A DNA stretch of 64,000 bases from Sipunculus nudus (taxonomy: Eukaryota > Annelida > Sipuncula > Golfingiida > Sipunculidae). The notes below the pieces were generated by a model that searched no databases, was not told where the DNA came from, and worked only from the letters and a program-made list of their open reading frames with translations. Shown in pieces: positions 22,890-35,800 of this stretch. The translations under genes and the position numbers were made by a program. The stretch's first letter is position 1. The number at the start of each line of letters is the position of its first letter. Location: NCBI GenBank assembly GCA_026874595.1, contig CM049311.1:57248453-57312452 (forward strand), given 5' to 3'.

Positions 22890-23726
22890 TATATAGAGGT
22901 ATATATAGAAGCTATATTGCTGATTTTTTGAATGAACAACCATTTTGACTATAATTATATTGTTACTTACATTTGACTTCTAATGAAAAAAAATGCTCTG
23001 TATTAGCCTATCTCTCTTTAAAAACGTAAAATATATGCTTTATGTATACATCGCTGTGTCTATATAGGCCTACATGCAGGCCTGTTATTTAACTTACAAT
23101 ATGCAGCTTACGCTAACAGATAATAATCAATCGGTCATATAAATTCCGTTAGATATACACACGTGTATAAAAAATGAGAGGTCAAATTCCCCATTAACGG
23201 TAGCCTTGGCTTAATGCATTTAGCTTGAAAAAATAGATCTCAATCAGCATGCCAAAAAAAATATGCAATAATATCCTGTCAGTTTTCATAAAGACAAGTA
23301 TATTGTACAAAACAGATAATTTCTTTTACACACCTTGGCGAAAGTAGTTCTATATTTTACTTTTCATATATTCATAACCAGAATATTAGATAAAATCAGA
23401 CCTATAAAATAAACTGTATTATATCATTTCCAAACAACCTATGTAGATGTATGTTTGCATTATACTTAATCTTTTGACATTGATTTAATCAATCTCAAAC
23501 ACCGGAGGTCAGTGACCTCTGGTGGATGGCGATAAAAATAACATATCCCTTCGCGTCCGATGCAGACTACAAGACGCAGACTGGAGGCACAGAATATCGT
23601 GATGTTAAAAGGAGATATTTCTGGTGCTCAGCCGCCTTGTAATATTCGAATTCCTTCTAATTTGAACCTTTATCCTAAAATTATACGTTTGAGTCGAAAA
23701 TAGTTCTAAAGTAGAACAGAGGAACC
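22890..23726 (+). other. 5' flank of PDE10A
   Basis: AT-rich up to 23460. The 270 bases before the start codon are more GC-rich and contain a nuclear-receptor-like palindrome at 23505-23519. Transcription start and 5' UTR cannot be fixed from sequence. Confidence 0.45.
23505..23519. promoter_or_regulatory. perfect IR1 nuclear-receptor-like half-site pair
   Basis: GAGGTCA, one G, TGACCTC: two AGGTCA half sites inverted with a one-base spacer, about 210 bases upstream of the PDE10A start. IR1 sites are bound by EcR/FXR-type receptors with RXR. Function here is inference. AGGTCA-like words are also common in the repeats of this window. Confidence 0.35.
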
Positions 23727-23856
23727 ATGTCGGACCCATTCCGTCAGGTGTCCACGCGGCGAGTTCCGCCATTTCCGCGGTCAGACCGACCACTCAGCAC
23801 ACGTTATTATGACAGACCATATTCAGCAACCCTGCAGCAATCTCAGTCATTGATGG
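23727..23856 (+). CDS. PDE10A: PDE10A exon 1 (residues 1-43)
   Basis: Starts [20 protein letters not shown], basic and proline/arginine-rich, and ends SQSLM plus one base at donor G|GTAATC. This N-terminus is lineage-specific; vertebrate PDE10A also has alternative first exons, so others may exist here. Confidence 0.85.
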
Positions 23857-26800
23857 GTAATCTTTTATTATCTTTATCAATGTATAGGAGCGATTGTTGA
23901 ATAAGTTCAAGATTGATTTTTAGCTAGGTTGTTAAAAAATAATGACAACTCGCACTCTGTCAGTTGAAATTTAAACTTTCTTTACAGATCTAAGTCTAAT
24001 TTGCAATTATGGCATTTCTCTTCTTTCCTGCCCGTAAGTATAACTTAAAAGTATAAATATTAATAATATTGGGTCGGTAATGTAATCTAAAATAGTTTCT
24101 ATTTGTTTAACAGGTTTACCATGGCTTAAAAATGCATTGAAACGATGAACGTCAGTATGAGACCCGAAAAAAAAGTAGTGAATACTGTATATTATGTTTA
24201 GAACCTCTCTTATTCACATTTCAACCGTTACATGTGACATAAATAGCCATTTATATTTTTCATGCTTTTTAGAGTGTCTTGATCGTATCCAATCTCTTAG
24301 AACTGTTTAATCCGCATGCTTCTGCATGTGATCAGTGACCAAAGTCCAAAGTATCTGTCATTGTATTTTCAATGTTATGAAAAAATAAGAATAACAATTT
24401 TCAAATATATCACTATTTGTTTACACAAACAATTTCCCTTGATAATATGGGTGTGTTCCATTCATTTTTATCTCAAGTTACCTTTTGCAATGAAACTAAA
24501 CGGAAAACCAGCTCTGATCTGTCATCACCATGAAACCGGACGGGCGTTTCATAAAACAGAATTATAGAATCATATAATCTTTGTATATATTATATATATT
24601 GTTTTCAGCGCAAGGTATCTTATGGTATAACAAGGGTGAAGTTCATCGCTAAAATTTAAGTTTCTTTTAAATATCAAGAAATACATTAAGCAGACGGAAT
24701 CCATAATGTATAGCTATTATTGCATGAATTGAATACCGGTACGGCAATGTAATATTTAACTTTTACTGTCTTTATAAATATATATTCAAAATTAACTATT
24801 TATGACGTGCACCTGTCGTGTATAATCAATCATTCCTAATACTACCTTGGTTATGTTAATATATATTCAGACTCCTATATCTTCTTTTCAGCGACCTTGA
24901 CCTCTGACAATGTGAAGACCTACTTATCGTGCCATCATCAAGTCCTGCAAGATTACGTGATGGAGAACGTCAGTATGGAGCAGCTTGTAGCCTGGATGAG
25001 GGACAAGGAAAAGAAGGAAAAATCAAATTCAAAACTAAGTAATTAAATTTTCGTTATACACGTTATTATATTTATGTTAAAAAATACGGATAACAATTTT
25101 ATAAATATTCTACAAATATTTCTTTATTGTTTGTATTGTCATGCATTTTTCTTTTTCATTGATATATTTAACACAAGAGAGGGTAACTGCTGTGGAGTAC
25201 TATCAGGGTATATTAATATGGTGTCTACCATCAATCTTTTGACAACAACAATTGTCGATTAGTTTACATTATTTGTACTATTTGTTGGCTGTGAAGACAT
25301 TTCTAGGCGTCTTTATCAACTTTCCTCTGTTTCCAGTTCTTGAGAGGTTTCAATCTGTTGTACAAAGGTGCACAATTTGACCTTTTGTTACTCTTTTTCT
25401 GATAAGGTTTTCAAGGGACCTGAAAATTGGTAAACTTCATATTCAAAATGATAGGGGCGGATCCAGGATTTTGGTATAGTGAGGGTAAAACCCAGACAGA
25501 CCAAAAGAAAACCTAAGTAAGGTCCCTTGTTCCGGAAGGGAGGTGATCCATGCAGGTCGCAAAATTTGGTTTGAAACAAAGAAAAAGGTTGTTTTGGTTG
25601 AAAAAAGGAGGGGGGGGGGGGGTCCGCACCCCCTTGACACCCCCCCCCCCCCGGATCCGCAACTGACCAGTAAAATGATCCTGGGAACTCCAAAAACACT
25701 TTAAAGGTGTACAAAAATGAAATAGGTGAGGAAACAAGCTTGAAGCTCGATTATCAGTAGGGGAATTGAGGGCATGGTAATGTCATGTAAGTAAAATATC
25801 ATACAAGGGCCAATTGCGATATTTCTGTACATTGATGTCCCATCCGTAACACCAACATTTATTGTAATAGAAATCTTAATTATTTATCTAACATACATGT
25901 ACATAATCTGGTATACTTATATCAGAAATCTCCCAGCTCCCACGTTCCTCCATGGTTAGATAATGATAAATCAATATTACAAAGTCATCATAATCTGTCC
26001 CACCCGTAACACACACAGTGTTCCACCTTGCTGGTCCCAGGTTTTCACTCGATGGGAACTTTCTTTAAACTTGCATGTACCTGAGGCAATGAGACACCTG
26101 ATAGGTAGAATAAGTTCAACTCAATAGTCTTACTATTAAATATGTTTAGATAAAAAGTGTTACGAGTGGGACATATTTGATAGAAATGTAGTTTTAATTT
26201 ATATTAACATCAAATTGATACACTAATAAGACAATAAAATAAGTCACAAACCTTAAATATGCCATGGACTATTGAAAATCAAGGCACAGTATATTTCTTT
26301 TTAGAATTTAATATGAGGAATTTTTCAAATTTGCCAAAAGAATGTCTATGGAGGACGGGTGGGACAAAGGCTGGTAATGCTATTTACTTTTACAACAGTT
26401 ATGTTTTAATATTCCTCTTTATTCATGAATTTTATGGTGAGAAAATGCTGTAAAATAATCTGCACAGTCATTCTGATAAATCTGATGAAAAGTTGCAGCA
26501 GTTAATTTAAAAAAAAAATAATCCTGCATGGCTACTCTTTGAAATAATTGCTTAAGATATGCTTATAAGTACAGTCCATGAAGCACAGTAAAAGTACAGT
26601 AAATGTAAAATAAATGTACTCCTGTTTTCCCAACCTTTCAATTTTGCCAGTTTCTTTTTGGAATCCATACCATTATTGTTACCATTATTGAACAGATCTG
26701 CCTTTAATGTCACCTTGCACTATATGTATGTCTTTATGAACTGATTTACTAAAACATCTGTCATTATATGCAGTTTTCCTTTATTATTTGCTTATATTTT

Positions 26801-29800
26801 AAATGATATAAACAAAATATAATGTTGAAAACATAATAATTAAATTAAATCCAGATTGATCCAGGGAAAGAAAGTTTTTGGCATTAAATATAAATAAATA
26901 AAAATATGATAAATTGCCTTCCTGAAAATCATAATTATTAACCAAAGAAGGCCTAAAAAGTATATTAAATCATATATTAAAAGTTTAGTATTACCTTTAA
27001 AATGAGTTGAAGAAGATACCATCAAAGTTAACATGAAAGGAGTTGTACAATCTTATTTAATCTGCAGCAAGCAATATTCTTTGCCATGTTACGGGCGGGA
27101 CAATATTACGGGTGGGACAAAATGATGCATCTTGGATATGCTGTATAATAAATTCAGAGGTCAGGTATACAAATGAGGCATGAAAAAACAGTTCAGTTTT
27201 GTGCTTTTCTGTATAAAGGTTTAAGGTTGATCTTGTCTCTCATTTCACACTGCTATTCCACTGTTACGGGTGGGACAGTTATGAATGACTATACCAACCT
27301 TTTTGGATTAAACACTTGATTTTGATTTGTTAGAGTTACATGTACCCAAGACACATATGAAATATTAATCTCACTTCAATTCTGGTCAGTGTAACACAAA
27401 ATGCAGCTCTGGTTAATAATCATGACAACTGCAGCACTACCTGTTACGGGTGGGACAAAAAAAATACTTTTTTTTTACCAAGACATCATAATAGGTACCA
27501 AAATCCAAGTTTTGGATTTATATATCCAAGTTACCTCTTCATGTAAACTTTCAACCCTACTACACTTTTTAAATTCATTCAGCAGCATATATACAGCTGA
27601 TTATTAAGGTCTGCTTTGTCATAAAACTTATCGGTTTTACTGTGGACATGTTACGGGTGGGACAAATTGGCCCATAATTTGCTGCAAGTGGATAGAAACA
27701 TCTTTTCTATCACACTAAAAAGTGATGGATGTTACTGTTTTCATCATCTGTGATATTCTTAATTAGTAACTGCCTGACTTATTTTTCTTTCTTTAACCTC
27801 AGACACTGTCATGTACAGATTTAGCGCAATTGGCCTATAAACAACATGCACGCATATCTCTGATATTATACTCTATTGCTTATATTGACACACTAATAAT
27901 ACTAGATTATAAGATAAAAATTTAAAATATAAATGGTTTGCACATTTCAGGTGTCCAACACAATGGCATGGCAGTAACACAACAAGTGGTAAGTTCATCT
28001 TATTATATTTCATGTAATATAATATTTGTGTATCACAAGGTATCCGTATCATATTATCGATTCATTTGTACGCTATGGTATACTTTTTTTTATTCATTAC
28101 AAGATACTTTGATTATAGTTTTATATTGTGAGTAACAATCAGAATGATTAAGTCGGGCAAAGGGCTGCTCTTATAGGCCTGGCAGAAATAAACTTTTAAT
28201 TTATTGTACAAGTTTCAGGTTACATGTAAATAATCCGATTATGTTGAATTCATGTATTTTTTAAAACAAAATTTTATGTATCGCACCATTGCTATTGCAG
28301 TGTTGCACTACTGGTAACTGCAGCATAATTTTGAGAATCTATGTTTATTAATCTTAGAAATGAGGTATGAAGTATTAGAAAAACCCAAGGATGGATTTTT
28401 TTCTCATGTGATATATGTAAAATCTATTTACCATTCTTATCATAATGTGTCTTCTTATGCTAAAACCAAAATGTTTGTCACGTTGATTACAGTGATTTGA
28501 CTTATATTTCTTAGGTTATTTGTCATATTTTTATTCACTTATAGTTCTGCAAGCAAGATATACAGTCTGTAGAAAAAAGCTTAAATGAAGAACTGTCTAA
28601 AGCTGCTGACTGTAGACCGTATATTTTCCAAATGGCTCACGTTATCGCTTCAAGTAAGCCAACTAGTTCTCCCTTTTTTTTGTGCTTAAATACAAATTTT
28701 AAATGTTCATGGTCTTATGGCTACACTTTAGTTTCGTTTACGCAGATATTCTAAAATGACAAAAAAAACCCCGATAATTCGCAAGTGGTGGGAGTATGGG
28801 GGGGGGGGGGGGGGGTCATAATTGGAGGACAGACCAGATTACCAAAACAGTGGGACTACGTTTGGACAGGCGCAAACATGCACTTCTTCACAACTTGTGC
28901 AAATATATCTCTATCTTATCTAGTCTCTCCAGCTCTCTGCCTTAAGCACACCTGTTTGCAGTTCCAGAATCACATTTTCAGTTCCTTAGCATTTTTTTCT
29001 TAGAAACTTATGTGCCGAGTTTCTTGATTTCTAGACCATTAAAGGGCGTGAACCCGTTTTCTTTTAGTTGAGAACTTGTCTTATTTGGGAATAACCTGTA
29101 TATTTATATCGAGATTCATCATTCGTCTTGTCTTTTAATAATGGATGCTTGAATAACTATTTTGGTAGCATTCCGGATTATAAACTTGATATATATAATT
29201 ACTATAAAATAATTATAGCAAAACTGATGATAAATGATGTCTCATTCCTTCGTTAAAAAATTTAAATATTCAAGTTTTATATCATTGATCTCTATAAATT
29301 TATAACAAGTGATTACTAAACAAAGGGAATGCTGTTATGACATTTTACCCATGCACCCCGCGCACCACACATTTAATTAAATCTGGAGTTCGCTATCAGT
29401 CGTTGCCATGTGATTCAGAAATCTAACTAATTCAAATTTAACTAATTTAAATTTAACTAATTGGAATTTCTGTATCAGCTATCCGGGATCTACCACCTAT
29501 TCCTTGCGAGAATACAATTTAATCTATGTCCAATTAGCTTTTATAACACGATTTTATGTATTTATTAATTTATTTACTCTTTTATCAATGTAATATTGTA
29601 TTATCCATAGCACTAAACTGTATATTTTCTCTACTTGGGTTTGAGATGTCATAATCCTTACTTTGGCATGAAAACTATTTACATTGAAACATTGGATAGG
29701 TTGACTCTTGTTTATTTTTACCATTTCAGTTTTATAAAACACCCCATTAATTGGTACTTTAAAGACTATTTGCTGAAACGTATAAGTGTGCTTTTACAGC

Positions 29801-32800
29801 CACCAGCAGTGATGGCTTCACTGTTTATTCAGTCACATCCGATGGAACCGTGAGTACACTTAATTTCCTTTATTTTTCATTTTGGCAGGTATGTTGATCA
29901 CATTTGGTTTAAATAAAAGTTTTACACCCTAAATAATGTGGAAAACATTTTAGACATATGTCTGTAAAGGCCTACCTATATAAACGAAAAGAGCAGGCTA
30001 AACGACAGCTACGAAATACTTCTACTACAACAAAATAAAGTGTGTAAACCAATTTCATTTAATCTCATATAAAGTATAATAATTAAATACATATATCTGG
30101 TAAAGTAAGGATTCAGTTAAGTATGATACCCCATCATATGTGTGCATGGAATAAAAATAGTGACTTGGACCTCTGTCATTTCAAAACATTTACATCTCAA
30201 CTTGGTTTTAATTTCTGAAATAAAAAAAAATTGTGACAGCGTCCTAGTATTTTCATTTTTCCGGATTTTAAAAATGTTTGTATGAATGGAGGTCAAAATT
30301 CATGTTCAGATGCTGATATGTGTATAGGTTGCCTACATTGTTAAAAGATGAAATGATTAATGTAGATTAGTAACATATGTTAATTCCGTATTCTTTTACC
30401 TGACATACAAAATTAATGTTATTTCGAAAGAACATCCAATCGACTTAGATTTCAGATTTCAAGATGTTTTCTAATTTTCTCATAAAAGGCTTTTATTTAT
30501 TCGATGTTCTCTTACATTTTAGGAACTTAGCATATGTCTGCCGGGTAAAGAGCTAGGGTAGGAATGTTTTTATTAATCTGGCCCCCATTCAAATATTTAC
30601 GCATTACTCTGTGTGAGAGAGAGAGAGAGATTTTGGTACTTTGGTATCTATAATGCAAGCTACCTCAGTAATTTACGTTATGAATTTGGGGTTGAGAATT
30701 GAAATATAGGGACTTAGTGCGTGTAATGTGTGAAAAATTCGCCCTAAAGTTTCGGTAAGATACACGTGCTTTTATGGCACAATGGATGCCATAAAATTTC
30801 CATATTTTTTTCAGATAAATAATTTAATTAATAATTTTCATTCGTCAGGGACTCCGCGATATTTTATAAAAAAATATGTTTTCAACTTTTTATCGTGTCC
30901 CTTGTGTTTAAATTGGATTGTGGTTACAGGAATGGTATTTTCATGGTTGATAGATAAAAAAAATGCTGTATATATAGCTTCAAGGTCCGTATATAAAGAC
31001 CTCATATTTAAACTTTATTCTGAAGGCAATTATAGATAACTGTCCCCGAATTCCTATAATAGAGTACTGTATTTCACATTAGATAAAAACATGCTATCAT
31101 TCATATTTCTTACCACGTTTCAAAGTGGTCAAGTAGTTTGTGATCTTTTCAGGACTTTTTCAACTAAGTGTGTTGGACCAGTCGGCACTGGAACAACGGT
31201 GGCTGCTCACGTCGCAAAAACAAAAACTTCTCTTCTTACCAAAGACCTGATTGGGGTAACACATTTTACATTTGTCGTGAACTGTTTAACATAATATGCA
31301 TTGAGATCTATCGCTGTCAGTGAATTTTTCTGCATAAGAAAATCTGATAAAAACACGCCGCCACTATCCCATATATAATTGAAAGTCCCTTATTATCATG
31401 TCAAATTACTAATGGGTGTGCACATTGCCTTCACTGAAATTTCTGCATGCATTAGACATTGGAAAAGTGATAATAACAAGCCGCTATTACCGGTAATTCA
31501 TTTATTAAGCTGTATACACATTCATCATTTTTCCGGCAACGACAATCCGGCAACGGAAAAAAATCGGTCATATGAAAAATCATTGGGAGTGTATACATGC
31601 GCACGGCACGGCAACGCGGTTCGACTATCCGGCTATTTTTCGAATCGGTCTGTGAGGGATTTTATGCGTTTGCCGGACTCTACTATCATGCACGGGCATC
31701 CTTGCCACTTTTGTGCCCAAAAAGGGCAAATATCGGCTTGAAAGGGTAAATAATGTAAGGTAGAGAACTTTTGACAAGACACACGATAGTATAATCTATA
31801 TTTATAAATCACTTAATATTCATAAGGTGTATGCATAAATTTCAATATGTTCCTTTCTGTCTTGGTCTTTTGTCATTTAATTGGACCCAGTATATCCCTT
31901 TGCTTCTTCATCTTGTCGGCACGATGATTTAAGTCAAAGGCAATATTTTGAAGGATATCTTGAAGGATATAGCTTGGAGCTACATTGTGCTAAACAAAAC
32001 ACGTGCGATTCGGCCTTCGATTATCAATTGTGCCGGCTTACAATGTGTACACCAAAAACGCATTGTTGTTGTCGCCGCCGTTGCCGGATAACGGTATAAA
32101 TGTGTACATAGCTTTAGTATCTCACAAATGTTCGGGTACTGACCGTGAATTTTTCTATTCTCTAATCTATAGACTTGCCTATAAACTTAGGCTTATTCGG
32201 ATGTTGTTTATATGGGCTGTTTCACAATCAGGGTACCTAAGTTTGTTTCACTGCCACCCAAAATTAAACCTCTTTGTTTCCCCAAATGATTATTTTTAAA
32301 TCAGTGTTCAAATGATGGACTAACATCCAGCTTAAAGGCAGACCTGGATATCCAAAACTCTTTGTGTAAAACTCAAATGAAGACCACAAGGTCCCAGTTT
32401 TTTAAATTAGTTATGTTTTGCATGAACAGGCAAAGGGTGATAATCTGAATCTTCCTGTTGGATTATGCCACCTAGTTTTATAAAGTGGAAGTTTATCTTC
32501 ATGATAAGGGGCAAATCAACCATATGATATGAATATTACGTGAAATAATTGCCGACGTACATGGCTTGTGACAAATGGTAAGTTATGATTTAAATGTAAT
32601 GAAAAATAGACAAGAAAAAGACAGCTGTACATTGGTGAAATATTTTTTTATTTATTCCCTTTAATTGCGAAATTATCGCCGATTGAAAACAGCATGCAGT
32701 TTTGCTATATTCTTCCGGAGAAGACACTAACTTTGACATGAACATAGACCTGTTTTTCTTACATGTATATATCAACTGCTTTAACTACAATATGTCATGT

Positions 32801-35800
32801 TAGGTTCTTGCTACCGAACATAAATACAGCACAAAATATGCATGTGCAAAATGAGAATTTCCTTAAAAAGATTTGCTTAGAAGTATTATTTCCACTTGAA
32901 ATTATATCAAAAATGCACATTTGGGTATCATGTACTGTATACCACAGCCAAAATTTATGATTGTTTTATTACGTGTTCGTGTTGATAGCCGTTTTTATAA
33001 AAATGTCAAAAGTGTGGATTTAACTTTTTTAAAACCCATGATATGTGACTTTCTTAATAACATCACATTTTTCCGGAGAAGACACTATTTTGACTTTTTT
33101 TTTACATTCTGCATGAAACGTATTAAAGATCTTTCTCACATACAATGCTTAAATATACAACTAAACATGTCAAATATTCTTGCAAGAATAAAAAAAAAGG
33201 CCACGTAGGATCTGGGTAATTTGAAGAAGGCACTTATATACTTAATTTAATAGTGTAGGGTGGAAGTAATAAGGTTCTTTAAATGAAGAACGTTATGGCA
33301 ATAGACATGTTGTATAAAATAAGCCTAGCCTAAATAAAGATAATGTGCATTATCCATAAACTTGCAATCTAGGAGATACACAGTTGTTGTAACTGACTTT
33401 TTTACAGTAATATGCATTTTTTCCGGAGAAGACATTCAGTTTGACAATTAACCTTCATGATATTCTTAAATACCCTGGTTAAACTTATAACTAGAACCAT
33501 GATACTTGTTCTTTCTAGAACAAATAAAGTCATGTGGAGACTATAACTTGAAGAAACGACATAGCATAAAAATCATAGTTTTAACTATTTTATAGAAAGA
33601 AATGGAAAAAAGCAGGTTTTGATTCTGACAGTCATTGCCAGAGCATGAAGCATTATACAAACATAAAACACTATAATTGGTCTTATGAACATAAAAAAGG
33701 TCACAGAGACGTACAGCTTAAAAAACTAGTTATTACACCTGTAATCTTAACATTTTAATGGAAAGAAAAAAAGACTTAAACATGTTTCTGACAAAGGCAA
33801 TGTTCATTTTCAAAAAGACAAATTGTAATCTCTGATTTGCAACGGTTGGTGCACTCATTTTGTGCACAACATCAGATGATGTTTGTCATGAGATGGCCTA
33901 CTTTTCTGGCCAAATGTACAACTGTCCATTTGCTGAGGTAGCCTTCATGTATATCAAACAGACTTCCTCACCATCAACATCAAGCACCTAAAAGGACAAA
34001 GATACTGACACATTATTTAGTTTAAAGGTACCCATTCACCTACCTTTTAAAAAGAAATTATGTGGTTTCTGGCTTTCTGTGTATATATCAATGATCTACG
34101 GGTTATTCTGGTTATGAAATTCTGGTTCTTATAACCTCTCTGGAACGATGTATGAACATGTTTATCAAAAATGCCTTTGTAAACGCAGCAATGAAGAAAA
34201 AACAGGAAAAACATACAACCTAAGGTGGTAGGTTACCTGTATGCGAAGTAGAAAGGTCACTTGTTGCAAAATGCCATTTGCAAAGCTCTGGCTTATCTGA
34301 CTTGATGCCCTTGTTGAATTTATTTTGATTACCTTGGTGGGCCCCTTAATTATAAACTCATTGATATCAACAAAACAAGAAGCCTGTGTGCGGTGATGTC
34401 CACCTTTTCTAGCCTTTTTATAAAAGCTCCAAGATATTACCTTTAGTTTATTAAGGTCAGATAGGTGATTAGATCCCTTTTAAAGTGTTCATAAGAAATC
34501 AAACACAGAGAGTTTGATTGCAGCTGACATAGATACAGCAAATTATTTCTTTTAGTAAAAAACATTACTTGACAGTTCTGCTAGATTGTATAATAGTGAG
34601 AATACATATGGTATAATGCCTTACCTCTGCCATGAAAATCTTGGTGCACTGAAGCTTTCTCTTGGCTGCTACTAGCTTTACAGCAACAAAGTCACCATCC
34701 TTGACATCAAGAGAATTACTGCTCCGAGTCTCAGGCTGTTTTTTTTCTAATGCTGTTTTTTTGTGCTGGTGGAAACACGCAGGGCTTTTCTGCTGGCAGA
34801 AGCATCATCAGCTAAATGTGGGTTAAGTATAACTACCTTAATGAAAAGTGTATATATTAACTAAAGATGTGCATGCTGTGAAAAAAGAAAAATATTCACA
34901 CAGTGAAATATCTATATTGGATGGTAACAATTTGATTAATTAGTGCCACAAACACCTGCGGTCACATGCAAGAACTGAAGCTATTAGTACAGAAGAAACT
35001 GTATACATACACATTCTTTATAGCCTTTAAGCAGGGCATGCAAAGGATACTGTCCTTTGCTCTAGTGTGTACAACTACAGGTCTACTGCATGCAGCTACA
35101 GGTTTAAGCGTGTGCTTTTCCATTCACCGACAACTTTCAGATTCTCACATTTCAGACTCTGACCTTGTTTTTCAAAACCCTGATTTTGAAAACAGTTGCA
35201 AAAGCAAGAAAGACTACGACGTGATTTAATCTCGTGGGGAACTCCAGTTGGCAAACCTTAAGGAATAACCATGGTTCAACTCCCTGGATATCTCTTTCTG
35301 GACGGTCTCTGTTTATGTCTGCTGATTGTAGATAAAAGAATGTTCTGCTTGCAGTTTTGTACAGCTCCTCTCTTGACTTAAACACACTCTTACCTACTTT
35401 GCTCAGGTTTTCACAACAGATGATGGAGCTCTTTGGCATTCCTAATTTTAGCTTTACCTCTGGTGACAGCAACAGTCGCTGCATTTTAACAATTGCAGCC
35501 AAGTCATCTGCAGCAGACTTCCCATGCTTTCAAAATAGTGTCTAAAATAGTTAAAGGAAATGCCATGGTCTTGCCTAGTGAAGGAGATGTCCGCAAAACT
35601 TGTCCTTCCCCGATACATGCTCTGATTAAATGTCATACTTCTCTTTTAGAAAGTTATTGGTGTGCTGCATAAAAGTCTCCACTGCTGCAGAATCATGCTT
35701 TGGATCATCTGATATACAAAATATTGCCTCAGTGTGTGTTGGCTATGGACTTTTCTCGTGGGAGGCATTGACAAATGCCATGATGGGGTGGATTGTGGCT

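Noticed and set aside
31379-32299. Frames of 120, 72 and 98 codons in PDE10A intron 7
   Set aside because: They cross the MITE at 31504-32119, including its TIRs, and have no known domain.
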